Assembly: GCA_020048595.1 (NCBI GenBank)
Contig: JAIFMH010000367.1
Location: forward strand, 1-7,979
Direction: 5' to 3'
Origin: Bacteroidota bacterium
GTDB taxonomy: Bacteria > Bacteroidota > Bacteroidia > Bacteroidales > UBA4417
DNA length: 7,979 nucleotides
The notes below the pieces were generated by a model that was given only the letters and a program-made list of their open reading frames with translations, ran no database searches and was not told the DNA's origin. Positions within the stretch are counted from its first letter, which is position 1, and each line of letters starts with the position of its first letter. Positions 1-6,866 of the stretch are shown here, piece after piece. A program made the translations under genes and the position numbers.

Positions 1-50
1 CGATTTTTCGGGAGCGGTAACCTTTAGCGCACATTTTAAAAAAAGCGAAA

Positions 51-380
51 GTGAATCTGTTATTTGTTTGTAGTAAAAATAAGTGGCGAAGCCGGACAGC
101 CGAGACAATTTTTAAGGAAAGCCATTACCATAGTGTTAAATCTGCCGGAACAGAACCAACTGCCCGAATTAAGGTGAACTCAAAACTGTTAAACTGGGCT
201 GACATTATTTTTGTGATGGAAAAGAAACACAAACAACGATTAACAGAGAACTTTTCAGTAGCATCTTTCGGGAAACAAATTATTATTTTAGATATACCTG
301 ACGAATATCAATACATGGACATAGAGTTAATTGAAATTATTAAAACATCAGTTTCAAACTATCTGGACAATGTCATCTAA
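51..380 (+). CDS. Low-molecular-weight protein-tyrosine-phosphatase-like protein
   Basis: Small cytoplasmic protein of 109 residues with no signal peptide. The N-terminus carries a phosphatase P-loop of the C-x5-R-S type: Cys7, then S-K-N-K-W, then Arg13-Ser14. This follows a hydrophobic strand (LLFV), as in low-molecular-weight tyrosine phosphatases. A SAGT motif lies at 31-34, a WADIIFVME strand at 49-57, and D-I-P-D-E-Y at 81-86 supplies a candidate general-acid Asp. The order and length match the short bacterial 'predicted protein tyrosine phosphatase' group (COG4551-like, about 105-120 residues), so the gene appears complete. The start is GTG: an in-frame stop at 18-20 leaves no ATG, and the motif begins at residue 3. 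It would hydrolyse phosphotyrosine or a small phosphoester; the substrate is unknown. It converges on the GH27 gene and is clearly AT-richer than the glycosidase genes (about 34% G+C by hand count over 61-360), so it probably belongs to another transcription unit. Confidence 0.85.
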   Translation: MNLLFVCSKNKWRSRTAETIFKESHYHSVKSAGTEPTARIKVNSKLLNWADIIFVMEKKHKQRLTENFSVASFGKQIIILDIPDEYQYMDIELIEIIKTSVSNYLDNVI

Positions 381-559
381 GAGTAGGAGTATTTAATGTT
401 TTACAAGTGAAAGTGATGTTAAGTATTGAATTGTCTCATTCCAAAATCAGTCCCGGACAATAACTACGACCCGAAACCAAAGTTACCAATGGTGGGTTTA
501 CAAACATAATTGAGGCGTTGTCACCTGCAAACTTGTATCGTTTTTTGGAGTCTTTAAAG
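381..559. other. Convergent intergenic gap, no recognised element
   Basis: This 179-bp gap separates the 3' ends of the phosphatase gene and the convergent GH27 gene. I see no clear G/C-rich hairpin followed by a T-tract on either strand, so no intrinsic terminator is called. A short open stretch at 426-509 (TTG start, ending in TAA) has a proline- and lysine-rich end, but I cannot link it to a family. No tRNA-like or long repeat structure is visible. Confidence 0.5.
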
Positions 560-1762
560 CTATTTCCTTTTCAGTTTCACCATCAATACTTCGTGCCCTG
601 CAATTGCAGCTTTCAGATTCTGGCTGGTTTTGCCAAGATTCTTTTTCGTCCAAAGGTCAATAACATCATATTCATTAGCCTTAATGTTAAATTTACTTTT
701 AGCGATGGATTCGTGGTACATTCCATGTTTTTTCCAGTCGTAATCGAGGTTAACCGGTGCATTGCTCCTGTTCAGGAAGCAAAAAGCAGCCTCACCACCA
801 GCCAGTGGTTTCACCCACACTTCAATGTCACCGAAATCGATAAATTTATACCCTTGTAACCCTAGTGTATCCTGGTTAACGGTAATTACGTCTTTGTTGG
901 TAAGGATTTCTTTAATTTCCGGGGTCATCGTTCTCAGATCATTACCCGCCATCAAAGGCGAAGCCAGTATACTCCAAAGGCTGAAATGGGCTTTGTATTC
1001 GCCGGTTGTCATGCCACCGTTACCAACTTCCAGCATATCAGGATCGTTCCAGTGGCCGGGTCCGGCAAAACTTTCGAGTCCAACTTGTTTGTCAAGAATC
1101 TGCAGAACGCCAAGTCCGCCCCAATCGAGCTGACAATCGAAGCAATCGCGGATATCGGCTGTTGTACGCCAAAGGTTTCCGATACCATTTCCCCATTCCC
1201 AGGGTTTGGTGTCACCCCATTCGCAAATGCTGAAAACAATAGGCCGGCCGCATACAGCCAAGGCATCGCTCATGGTTTTGTATGCTGCTTTGGCATTCTG
1301 ACCTTCGTTTGAACACCAGTCGTATTTCAGATAATCAACTTCCCATTCAGCATACTGACGGGCATCCTGAAACTGGTAACCGCGGCTTCCGGGACGACCC
1401 TGGCAGGTGAGTGATCCGGCACAGGAATACACTCCGAACTTCAACCCCTTTGAATGGATATAATCTGCAAGCGCTTTCATGCCAGATGGGAATCGCTCAG
1501 GATCAGGAATAATATTTCCCTCCTTATCGCGGCCAATCTGCCAGCAGTCGTCGATTACAATGTATTGGTATCCGGCATCTTTCATACCTGTTTTCACAAT
1601 GGCATCAGCCATTTCTTTGATCAGTTTTTCGGAAACATTGCATCCGAATTTGTTCCAGCTGTTCCAGCCCATAGGAGGCGTAAGTGCCAGGCGTTCATTT
1701 GTCTGGCAATATGCCGTTGAGATAATTGCAGTCAGAATTATTGTTAAAAGTGTGGCTTTCAT
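560..1762 (-). CDS. Secreted GH27 alpha-galactosidase
   Basis: Exported glycoside hydrolase of 400 residues that should release terminal alpha-galactose by a retaining mechanism. Residues 1-19 form a signal peptide ending AYC before Gln20, typical of Bacteroidota type I signals; Tyr before the Cys argues against a lipobox. The GH27 barrel opens with LTPPMGWNSWNKFGC (27-41) and includes the Asp pair of VIDDCW (69-74). Asp148 in YLKYDWC is the expected nucleophile and Asp203 in WRTTADI the expected acid/base. GHWNDPDML (236-244) is another family signature. A C-terminal beta-sandwich runs from about 300 to 400. The length is normal for the family and all key residues are present. The gene starts 24 bp after the GH42 stop and has an AT-rich leader, so it is probably co-transcribed with GH42. 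GH27 also contains beta-L-arabinopyranosidases and other activities, so the sugar specificity is less certain than the family. Confidence 0.95.
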   Translation of the reverse strand: MKATLLTIILTAIISTAYCQTNERLALTPPMGWNSWNKFGCNVSEKLIKEMADAIVKTGMKDAGYQYIVIDDCWQIGRDKEGNIIPDPERFPSGMKALADYIHSKGLKFGVYSCAGSLTCQGRPGSRGYQFQDARQYAEWEVDYLKYDWCSNEGQNAKAAYKTMSDALAVCGRPIVFSICEWGDTKPWEWGNGIGNLWRTTADIRDCFDCQLDWGGLGVLQILDKQVGLESFAGPGHWNDPDMLEVGNGGMTTGEYKAHFSLWSILASPLMAGNDLRTMTPEIKEILTNKDVITVNQDTLGLQGYKFIDFGDIEVWVKPLAGGEAAFCFLNRSNAPVNLDYDWKKHGMYHESIAKSKFNIKANEYDVIDLWTKKNLGKTSQNLKAAIAGHEVLMVKLKRK

Positions 1763-1786
1763 AGTTATATTTTTAAGTTCTAATTT

Positions 1787-3868
1787 TTATTTCCAAACAG
1801 TTACACCTGCCGGTTTCAAGGTTTTTTCACCCACCAACAGATGTGCATTTAACGGGATAGTGAGCTCGTAATCAGTTGATGAATAATTAACAGCAATTGT
1901 AAATCCCTGGCGACGGAAAACATAAATGCCGTTGGGATAATTTTCTGTAGCAATTCCGGCAGAAGTATACACTGATTTCAGAACATCTTTCTCAAACATA
2001 CCATCCTCGGAATCAATACCAACGTAGGTTACAGTACCTTTTCCCAGTTTACGGCTTATTACCGCCGATTTTCCTGTATAAAACTGGTTTATATATTCAG
2101 CCGGAGATTTTGTACCTGCATTCGGAGAAATCACATCGCCCCAGTTATTCCAGGTATATTCTTTACCATTCATCTTAACCAGGCCTTTTGTTTCAGGCAT
2201 CATCATGTCGAAGAAATCAATTTTAGCTCCTATAAGTTTCAGAATAGGGGAGGCCCACGGTCCTTGCCAGAGTTGTCCGTCACGATCTTTCTGTGCGGTA
2301 CGGCAAGTTAGTACAAGGTGTCCGCCATTCTCAGCATATTTAGTCCAGCGATCAACTAAAATATTGTCAACCAGCTGGTAAGCAGGTACAATAAGCATTT
2401 TATAGTCATTGAAATTATCCTTTTCTCCGATTAAATCAACTGGTGCGCCACACGATAAGGCAGCATCCAGATATTTCGACATGTGATTGAACGTATTCCA
2501 CTGGCTTGTTTGTTTCTGAAAATCCAGATCCCACCAGTTTTCATGATTCCAAAGAATAGCTGTTTTGCGCCGTTGGAGTTCATCAGGCATTTGTGATTCC
2601 TTGTTGTATGAATTCCGGAGTTTGTTAATTTCCAGCATAAACTGATTATATTCCAGTCCGCCCTGTGAAGGCGTAACGCCATCGGTTCCGACAATTCCGG
2701 CGTGATACTGCTCACTTCCGTAAAGTGGTTGACGATAGCGGTATGTGCATGCGAAATCACTTCCCGCAGCCCAGGCATGGTAGAGCCACATCCTTACTGC
2801 TCCGGGCTGGGGCTGCGGATTTATTTCACCCCAGTTTACTTGTCCGGGCTGAAGTTCCATTACTCCGGTAACTCCGTTGATTGGCCGGTAAAAAGCATTG
2901 GCATAATTCATAAACTTCGGATCGCCAAGCCGGAAGCTTAACGGATCGTTGCTGCTGTTCATCCGTATCGGGTACATGGTATACGAAGGAAAATCAAGAC
3001 TGGTGCTGCGTTGCGCATCGGCTTCTTTCTGGCTGCCTGTGTAATTTGTAGTGATCCACTGATCCGTTTTCGAATATTTACGGATAATATCTGCCTGGAA
3101 GTTTAAAAACTCTGCCTGCATATCAGCCAAAAAACGCTTGTAATCGAGGTATGCATGCGGACTTGATCCACCATGGGATGGATTAAAACAACGGATTTGG
3201 CTGAAATCACTGTAAGTCATTCCCCAGAAAGCCGCGCCCCAACGGCGGTTCAGGTTTTCGATGGTTTGATACTTGTTTTTCAGCCAAATCCTGAACCTGG
3301 CGTCAGCATCCGGACTAAAATCTTCAGGTGCATATGGCTCGTTATCAATCTGCCAGCCCATTACCCGTTTATCGGAACCATAATGTTTTGCCAATTCTGT
3401 TACATAGGTGCTAACATATTTCCTGTAAACTTGGCTGCAGGTAGATATATTTTGCCTGGCACCGTGCAATTGCGGAATAAAATTCTGATCCCATTGAAAT
3501 ATATCAGGATGCGAAGTTGCAAGCCATGCCGGTGGAGTAGGCGTTGGTGTACACATGATCACTTTCAGTCCATGTTTCGCAGCCAGATCAACCGCTTTAT
3601 CAAGCCAGCCAAAAGTGAATTTTCCTTCTTCAGGTTCCACCATCACCCAGGCAAATTCGGCATAATGCACAAACTCAAAACCCATGGAAGCAATATTCTT
3701 CAAATCACGGTCCCATTGCGTTGAATCCCAGTGCTCGGGGTAATAATAAACACCGGTTGTGATAAGATTTGCAGGATTGAAATAGGATTTCTGGGCATCT
3801 GATTTCTTCAGTCCTCCAAAAAGGAACACAATAATCACAATCAATGCAATGTAATTACAGGATTTCAT
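1787..3868 (-). CDS. Secreted GH42 beta-galactosidase
   Basis: Exported hydrolase of 693 residues, within the usual GH42 size range. A signal peptide with a long hydrophobic core (about 8-20) ends near SDAQ (23-26). The catalytic barrel spans roughly 35-420: GVYYYPEHW (39-47) is the typical opening, Glu177 in WQIDNEPY is the predicted acid/base, and Glu338 in GVMELQPGQVNW the predicted nucleophile. The 434-640 region resembles the GH42 trimerisation domain, followed by a small C-terminal beta domain ending at 693. The clustered zinc-binding Cys residues of some GH42 enzymes are not seen; Cys106 and Cys144 are isolated, so a structural zinc site is unlikely. It should remove non-reducing beta-D-galactose from oligosaccharides; some GH42 members act on alpha-L-arabinopyranosides. 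It is the first gene after the 289-bp repeat-bearing gap and is followed at 24 bp by GH27. A promoter in that gap is likely but not identified. Confidence 0.95.
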   Translation of the reverse strand: MKSCNYIALIVIIVFLFGGLKKSDAQKSYFNPANLITTGVYYYPEHWDSTQWDRDLKNIASMGFEFVHYAEFAWVMVEPEEGKFTFGWLDKAVDLAAKHGLKVIMCTPTPTPPAWLATSHPDIFQWDQNFIPQLHGARQNISTCSQVYRKYVSTYVTELAKHYGSDKRVMGWQIDNEPYAPEDFSPDADARFRIWLKNKYQTIENLNRRWGAAFWGMTYSDFSQIRCFNPSHGGSSPHAYLDYKRFLADMQAEFLNFQADIIRKYSKTDQWITTNYTGSQKEADAQRSTSLDFPSYTMYPIRMNSSNDPLSFRLGDPKFMNYANAFYRPINGVTGVMELQPGQVNWGEINPQPQPGAVRMWLYHAWAAGSDFACTYRYRQPLYGSEQYHAGIVGTDGVTPSQGGLEYNQFMLEINKLRNSYNKESQMPDELQRRKTAILWNHENWWDLDFQKQTSQWNTFNHMSKYLDAALSCGAPVDLIGEKDNFNDYKMLIVPAYQLVDNILVDRWTKYAENGGHLVLTCRTAQKDRDGQLWQGPWASPILKLIGAKIDFFDMMMPETKGLVKMNGKEYTWNNWGDVISPNAGTKSPAEYINQFYTGKSAVISRKLGKGTVTYVGIDSEDGMFEKDVLKSVYTSAGIATENYPNGIYVFRRQGFTIAVNYSSTDYELTIPLNAHLLVGEKTLKPAGVTVWK

Positions 3869-3904
3869 AGTTTTGAAATTGTCAAATGTTTAAGAAAAAA
3901 TGTA

Positions 3905-3914
3905 ACTGATCAGT
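3905..3914. promoter_or_regulatory. 10-bp palindrome upstream of GH42
   Basis: The sequence ACTGATCAGT is a perfect 10-bp palindrome whose inner edge lies 36 bp upstream of the GH42 ATG on the minus strand. Its position would suit an operator, but the symmetry does not extend outward, a 10-bp palindrome can occur by chance, and no regulator gene is in view. Regulatory function is a guess. Confidence 0.2.
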
Positions 3915-3932
3915 CGTATCAACATTTATTTT

Positions 3933-4044
3933 TGCCACAGATTACGCAGATTTCACAGATTTAAACTTCTTTCAGCAGTTTTTTAAATGAAATTTGATAA
4001 TAATTAATAAATGTTTGTCTGTGAAATCTGCGTAATCTGTGGCA
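3933..4044. repeat. Long perfect inverted repeat, REP/MITE-like element
   Basis: Two 27-bp arms, 3933-3959 and 4018-4044, are exact reverse complements separated by a 58-nt AT-rich loop (3960-4017). Beyond the arms the pairing can continue for about four more A-T pairs if one T (4045) is bulged. The left arm is internally periodic: CACAGATTA (3936-3944), CGCAGATTT (3945-3953) and CACAGATTT (3954-3962) are consecutive 9-nt units. The third unit is degraded on the right side (4015-4023). Neither strand shows a T-run after the stem, so this is not a canonical intrinsic terminator. The loop holds no open reading frame of note and no clear target-site duplication flanks the arms. From memory, CACAGATT-type intergenic repeats occur in many Bacteroidota genomes, which supports an interspersed non-autonomous element; I could not search. 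In RNA it would form a very stable hairpin between the BNR and GH42 messages. Confidence 0.85.
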
Positions 4045-4100
4045 TAAAACTACAGGTCAATATTTTAGATGAACTTATTGGTTACGAAAACATTACATTA

Positions 4101-4137
4101 AAATCAGCGAGAATCCGTTCTTTCCGCCTCATCCGCG
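4101..4137 (-). repeat. Diverged 9-nt-period repeat tract
   Basis: Read on the minus strand this tract is CGCGGATGA (4137-4129), GGCGGAAAG (4128-4120), AACGGATTC (4119-4111), one extra base, then CGCTGATTT (4109-4101). The units share a C-N-G-A core with 9-nt spacing and resemble the CGCAGATTT unit in the arms of the neighbouring inverted repeat. It begins about 20 bp downstream of the BNR gene stop codon. No complementary partner arm is visible, so it may be half of an eroded element. Assignment to the same repeat superfamily is by eye. Confidence 0.5.
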
Positions 4138-4157
4138 TTCCAATAATCTAAACGCTT

Positions 4158-6860
4158 CTATTGCTTCTGCATATCAAAATTCCCTACCGGCCATTCCCAG
4201 GATTTCTTAATCACTGATGTTTGCTTATATTCTATTCCATTTGATTTCAGTACTATTGTATAATTGCCGGTTTTCTGTTTCCAGAAAGGGAACTCCACTT
4301 TCCCAAATCCAGCTTCTTTTACCTGGTATGTCTTCAATACACTGTCGGCTTCGTTCCTGATTTCGATGGTTGGCAAAACCAACTGTTGCTTTTTCTTTGT
4401 GGCAACAAACTGATCCTGGTTAACATAATAGTAGATTTCGAAAGCATTAGGTTCATTGGGTGTAAACAGATGGCTATTCCCCATCAGGCGGCGGTTTCCG
4501 AGCCATGCAGCTTCCGAATAATTTTTTAATGGTTTGCACTTTACCGGAAGCAATACAGCATGGTTTCCGAAAACGGTATCGTTCAGTTGTTTAAGCGGAA
4601 GCATATTAGTGATATAAACTCCACGACCGTAGGTAGCTACAATCAGGTCGTTTTCGCGTGGATGTATGGCAATGTCCTTCACCGGAACGGCAGGTATCTG
4701 CTCAAATTTAACCCATTCAGTTCCACCGTTCACACTTACAAACAAACCACCGTCAGTTCCTACAAAAAGCAGGTTTTTATTATCCGGATCTTCGGCTAGT
4801 ACGTTTACGGGTTGCTCAGGCAGATTTGCACTGATGGATTTCCATGTTTTCCCGTTATCAGTAGTTTTATAAAGAAAACTTCGGAAGTCATCCTTTGTAT
4901 AACCGGATAAACATACATATGCTGTTGCCTGATCGTGCGATGAGGCTACAATTCGCGTGGTCCAGGATCCTTTTGGGCATCCGGCTGCTAAAAGAGCTGC
5001 TGTACAGTCAGTCCAGGATGAACCGTTATTGAAAGTACATTGAACTTTCCCATCATCGGTTCCTGCCCACAGGATTCCGGGTTGCATGGGTGATTCGTCG
5101 AAAGTGGTAATGGTACAGTATTTAATATGTCCGCGTCCGTTTTGCTTCACAGGATCGTTGGTAGTAAGGTCGGGGCTTATCTCTTCCCAGGTTTTGCCCT
5201 GGTTTACCGAACGGAGCATCATTTGTGCTGCTGTGTAAACAATTGAAGAGTTGTGTGGTGACAAAATAAGTGGTGTTGTCCAGGTATACCGGTAGGCTGG
5301 TTTGCCCTTGGCTGCTTCAGGCATAATGCGGGTTGCTTTTCCGGTCCATGCATCCACTACCAGCTGCTGCCCGAACTGACCGGTTGAGTATATCCAACGC
5401 CCGGTTTCCTTATCTACACGGCAGTACATTCCATCGCCGGAACCTACAACCGTCCATTCCTCAGGACCAATTTCACCTACCCAACTGTTCGATGGCCCGC
5501 GCCATACATCATGATCCTGCAAGCCGATGTAAATGTTGTAGGGAGTGTGAAAATCATAGCCCACGGCATAAATTTCCTCGATAGGTATCTGGTAAAAATG
5601 GCGGGTTGTTTTACCTGCATCAAAGGTTTCGTAAATACCGCCGTCACTGCCTAAAAGCATATGATTTCCATCGCGGGGATCAATCCACATGGTGCGGTGG
5701 TCGCCAAACATGGCATCAAGATAATGAGTGGTGTCACCTTCAAAACCTGTCCATGTTTTTCCGCCGTCAAACGAAATATGCATGGCATCACTTATCACCC
5801 AAAGATTATCAGGATTTTGTGTATTGCAATAAATCTGGTTAAACGAATATGCAGCCTTGGAACTCACATTATATTTGTCTTCATTCATCTTCAACCACGA
5901 TTGTCCACCGTTGTCCGAACGGTAAACTTCACCGCCAACAAGCTGGTCGTAATAATTATCACGCGAAGTATTCATCATACCTTCGGTTTGCAGCTCTTTG
6001 GTAGGATCTTTCCGGTTCAGATTTTCAACTACGGCATACACAATTTTAGGATTACTGTTGCTGATTGCCAAACCAATTCGTCCTAACTCGCCGCCAGGAA
6101 GTCCGTTTAACGTCTTCGACCAGGTTGCCCCGCCATCTGTTGTTTTATAAACTCCACTGCCTTTCCCGCCAGCTTCAAAATGCCACGGATATCGTGTTTT
6201 TTCATACGCTGCAGCATATAAAACCGAAGGATTGGAAGGATCCATAATCATTTCAATTACGCCGGTCTTATCATCAATATAAAGAACCTTCGCCCATGTT
6301 TTTCCGCCATCGGTTGTTTTAAATACACCACGTTCGGCATTGGTCGAATATAAATGCCCCATAACGGCAACGTAAGCAATATCAGCATTTTTTGGATCTG
6401 CCAGGATTTTAGCAATGTGATGAGAGTCCTTTAAACCCATGTTGGTATACGTTTCGCCGCCATCCGTTGATTTATAGATTCCATTGCCGGCATAGGAAGA
6501 GCGAGCGTTGTACGATTCGCCGGTTCCAACCCATACTACATCCGGATTTGATGGTGCCACTGCCATAGCACCGATAGTGGTTACGCCATATTTTTCAAAA
6601 ACAGGGTAAAAAGTAGTTCCGTTGTTAACGGTTTTCCAAACGCCGCCATTACGACCGGCAACAAAGAATGTATACTTATACTTTTCACCCGGATTTTCGG
6701 GAACAGCAATAGCCGAAACCCATGCGCCGGCGCGGTAAGCACCAAGGTTACGGAAGTCCATTTTACTTAGCATTCCGGAGTTCAACTTATCCTGACTTAT
6801 GGCAGGAACAGAAAACAAAACAACAACCAGAATTATGATGATAGTTTTTAAGCTTTTCAT
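4158..6860 (-). CDS. Secreted BNR/Asp-box beta-propeller protein (VPS10/GH74-like fold)
   Basis: Exported protein of 900 residues with a signal peptide (hydrophobic 7-18, end near ISQ, 21-23). It carries about eleven Asp-box-like motifs: near 77 (TVNNGTTF), 131 (STDGGETY), 182 (TTDGGKTW), 240 (TTDGGATW), 315 (SDNGGQSW), 363 (SFDGGKTW), 412 (TFDAGKTT), 551 (SVNQGKTW), 609 (TFNNGSSW), 666 (TTDNGKTW) and 709 (SVNGGTEW). These indicate one or two multi-bladed propellers over about 35-755. GLQDHDVWRGPS (446-457) and EEISPDLTTNDP (559-570) match my recollection of the large 'WD40/YVTN/BNR-like repeat' proteins often labelled glycosyl hydrolase. Residues 800-885 resemble a small Ig-like domain. No sialidase FRIP motif is seen and I cannot place GH74 catalytic Asp residues, so enzymatic activity is unproven. 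Relatives are often nearer 1000 residues. The start lies 6 bp after the arabinofuranosidase stop, so the two are almost certainly co-transcribed. Carbohydrate binding or hydrolysis at the cell surface or periplasm is an inference. Confidence 0.85.
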   Translation of the reverse strand: MKSLKTIIIILVVVLFSVPAISQDKLNSGMLSKMDFRNLGAYRAGAWVSAIAVPENPGEKYKYTFFVAGRNGGVWKTVNNGTTFYPVFEKYGVTTIGAMAVAPSNPDVVWVGTGESYNARSSYAGNGIYKSTDGGETYTNMGLKDSHHIAKILADPKNADIAYVAVMGHLYSTNAERGVFKTTDGGKTWAKVLYIDDKTGVIEMIMDPSNPSVLYAAAYEKTRYPWHFEAGGKGSGVYKTTDGGATWSKTLNGLPGGELGRIGLAISNSNPKIVYAVVENLNRKDPTKELQTEGMMNTSRDNYYDQLVGGEVYRSDNGGQSWLKMNEDKYNVSSKAAYSFNQIYCNTQNPDNLWVISDAMHISFDGGKTWTGFEGDTTHYLDAMFGDHRTMWIDPRDGNHMLLGSDGGIYETFDAGKTTRHFYQIPIEEIYAVGYDFHTPYNIYIGLQDHDVWRGPSNSWVGEIGPEEWTVVGSGDGMYCRVDKETGRWIYSTGQFGQQLVVDAWTGKATRIMPEAAKGKPAYRYTWTTPLILSPHNSSIVYTAAQMMLRSVNQGKTWEEISPDLTTNDPVKQNGRGHIKYCTITTFDESPMQPGILWAGTDDGKVQCTFNNGSSWTDCTAALLAAGCPKGSWTTRIVASSHDQATAYVCLSGYTKDDFRSFLYKTTDNGKTWKSISANLPEQPVNVLAEDPDNKNLLFVGTDGGLFVSVNGGTEWVKFEQIPAVPVKDIAIHPRENDLIVATYGRGVYITNMLPLKQLNDTVFGNHAVLLPVKCKPLKNYSEAAWLGNRRLMGNSHLFTPNEPNAFEIYYYVNQDQFVATKKKQQLVLPTIEIRNEADSVLKTYQVKEAGFGKVEFPFWKQKTGNYTIVLKSNGIEYKQTSVIKKSWEWPVGNFDMQKQ

Positions 6861-6866
6861 TTCTAT

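Noticed and set aside
16..487. GGTAAC/GTTACC pair flanking the phosphatase gene as integron attC or attachment sites
   Set aside because: Only six bases match, the expected attC core boxes and folded stem are absent, and no integrase is present.
423..509. Short open frame in the phosphatase-GH27 gap
   Set aside because: Fewer than 30 codons, no ATG start, no recognisable family and no supporting signal; it could be a remnant but cannot be supported.
762..1312. Plus-strand open frames opposite GH27 (and similar ones opposite GH42 and the BNR gene)
   Set aside because: They lie antisense to genes with intact catalytic motifs, overlap each other in different frames and show no recognisable domain; they are shadows of the real coding strand.
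3897..3904. Bacteroidota -7 box (TAnnTTTG) on the minus strand upstream of GH42
   Set aside because: The sequence TACATTTT lacks the final G, and no TTTG box lies at the expected 19-21-nt spacing; the match is too weak to call.
3933..4044. Inverted repeat as a Rho-independent terminator
   Set aside because: The loop is 58 nt and neither strand has a T-run after the stem (the minus strand continues with A-rich sequence), so it lacks the standard architecture, although it may still affect transcription or RNA stability.
6130..6480. Repeated CCGCCATC-GTTG-TTTA-like DNA segments
   Set aside because: These are three codings of the K-(S/T)-T-D-G-G Asp-box motif within the BNR gene, explained by protein repeats and not by a separate DNA element.
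4158..6860. BNR protein as a sialidase
   Set aside because: Asp-boxes alone are not diagnostic; no FRIP motif is seen and the conserved segments fit the larger VPS10/GH74-like propeller family better.
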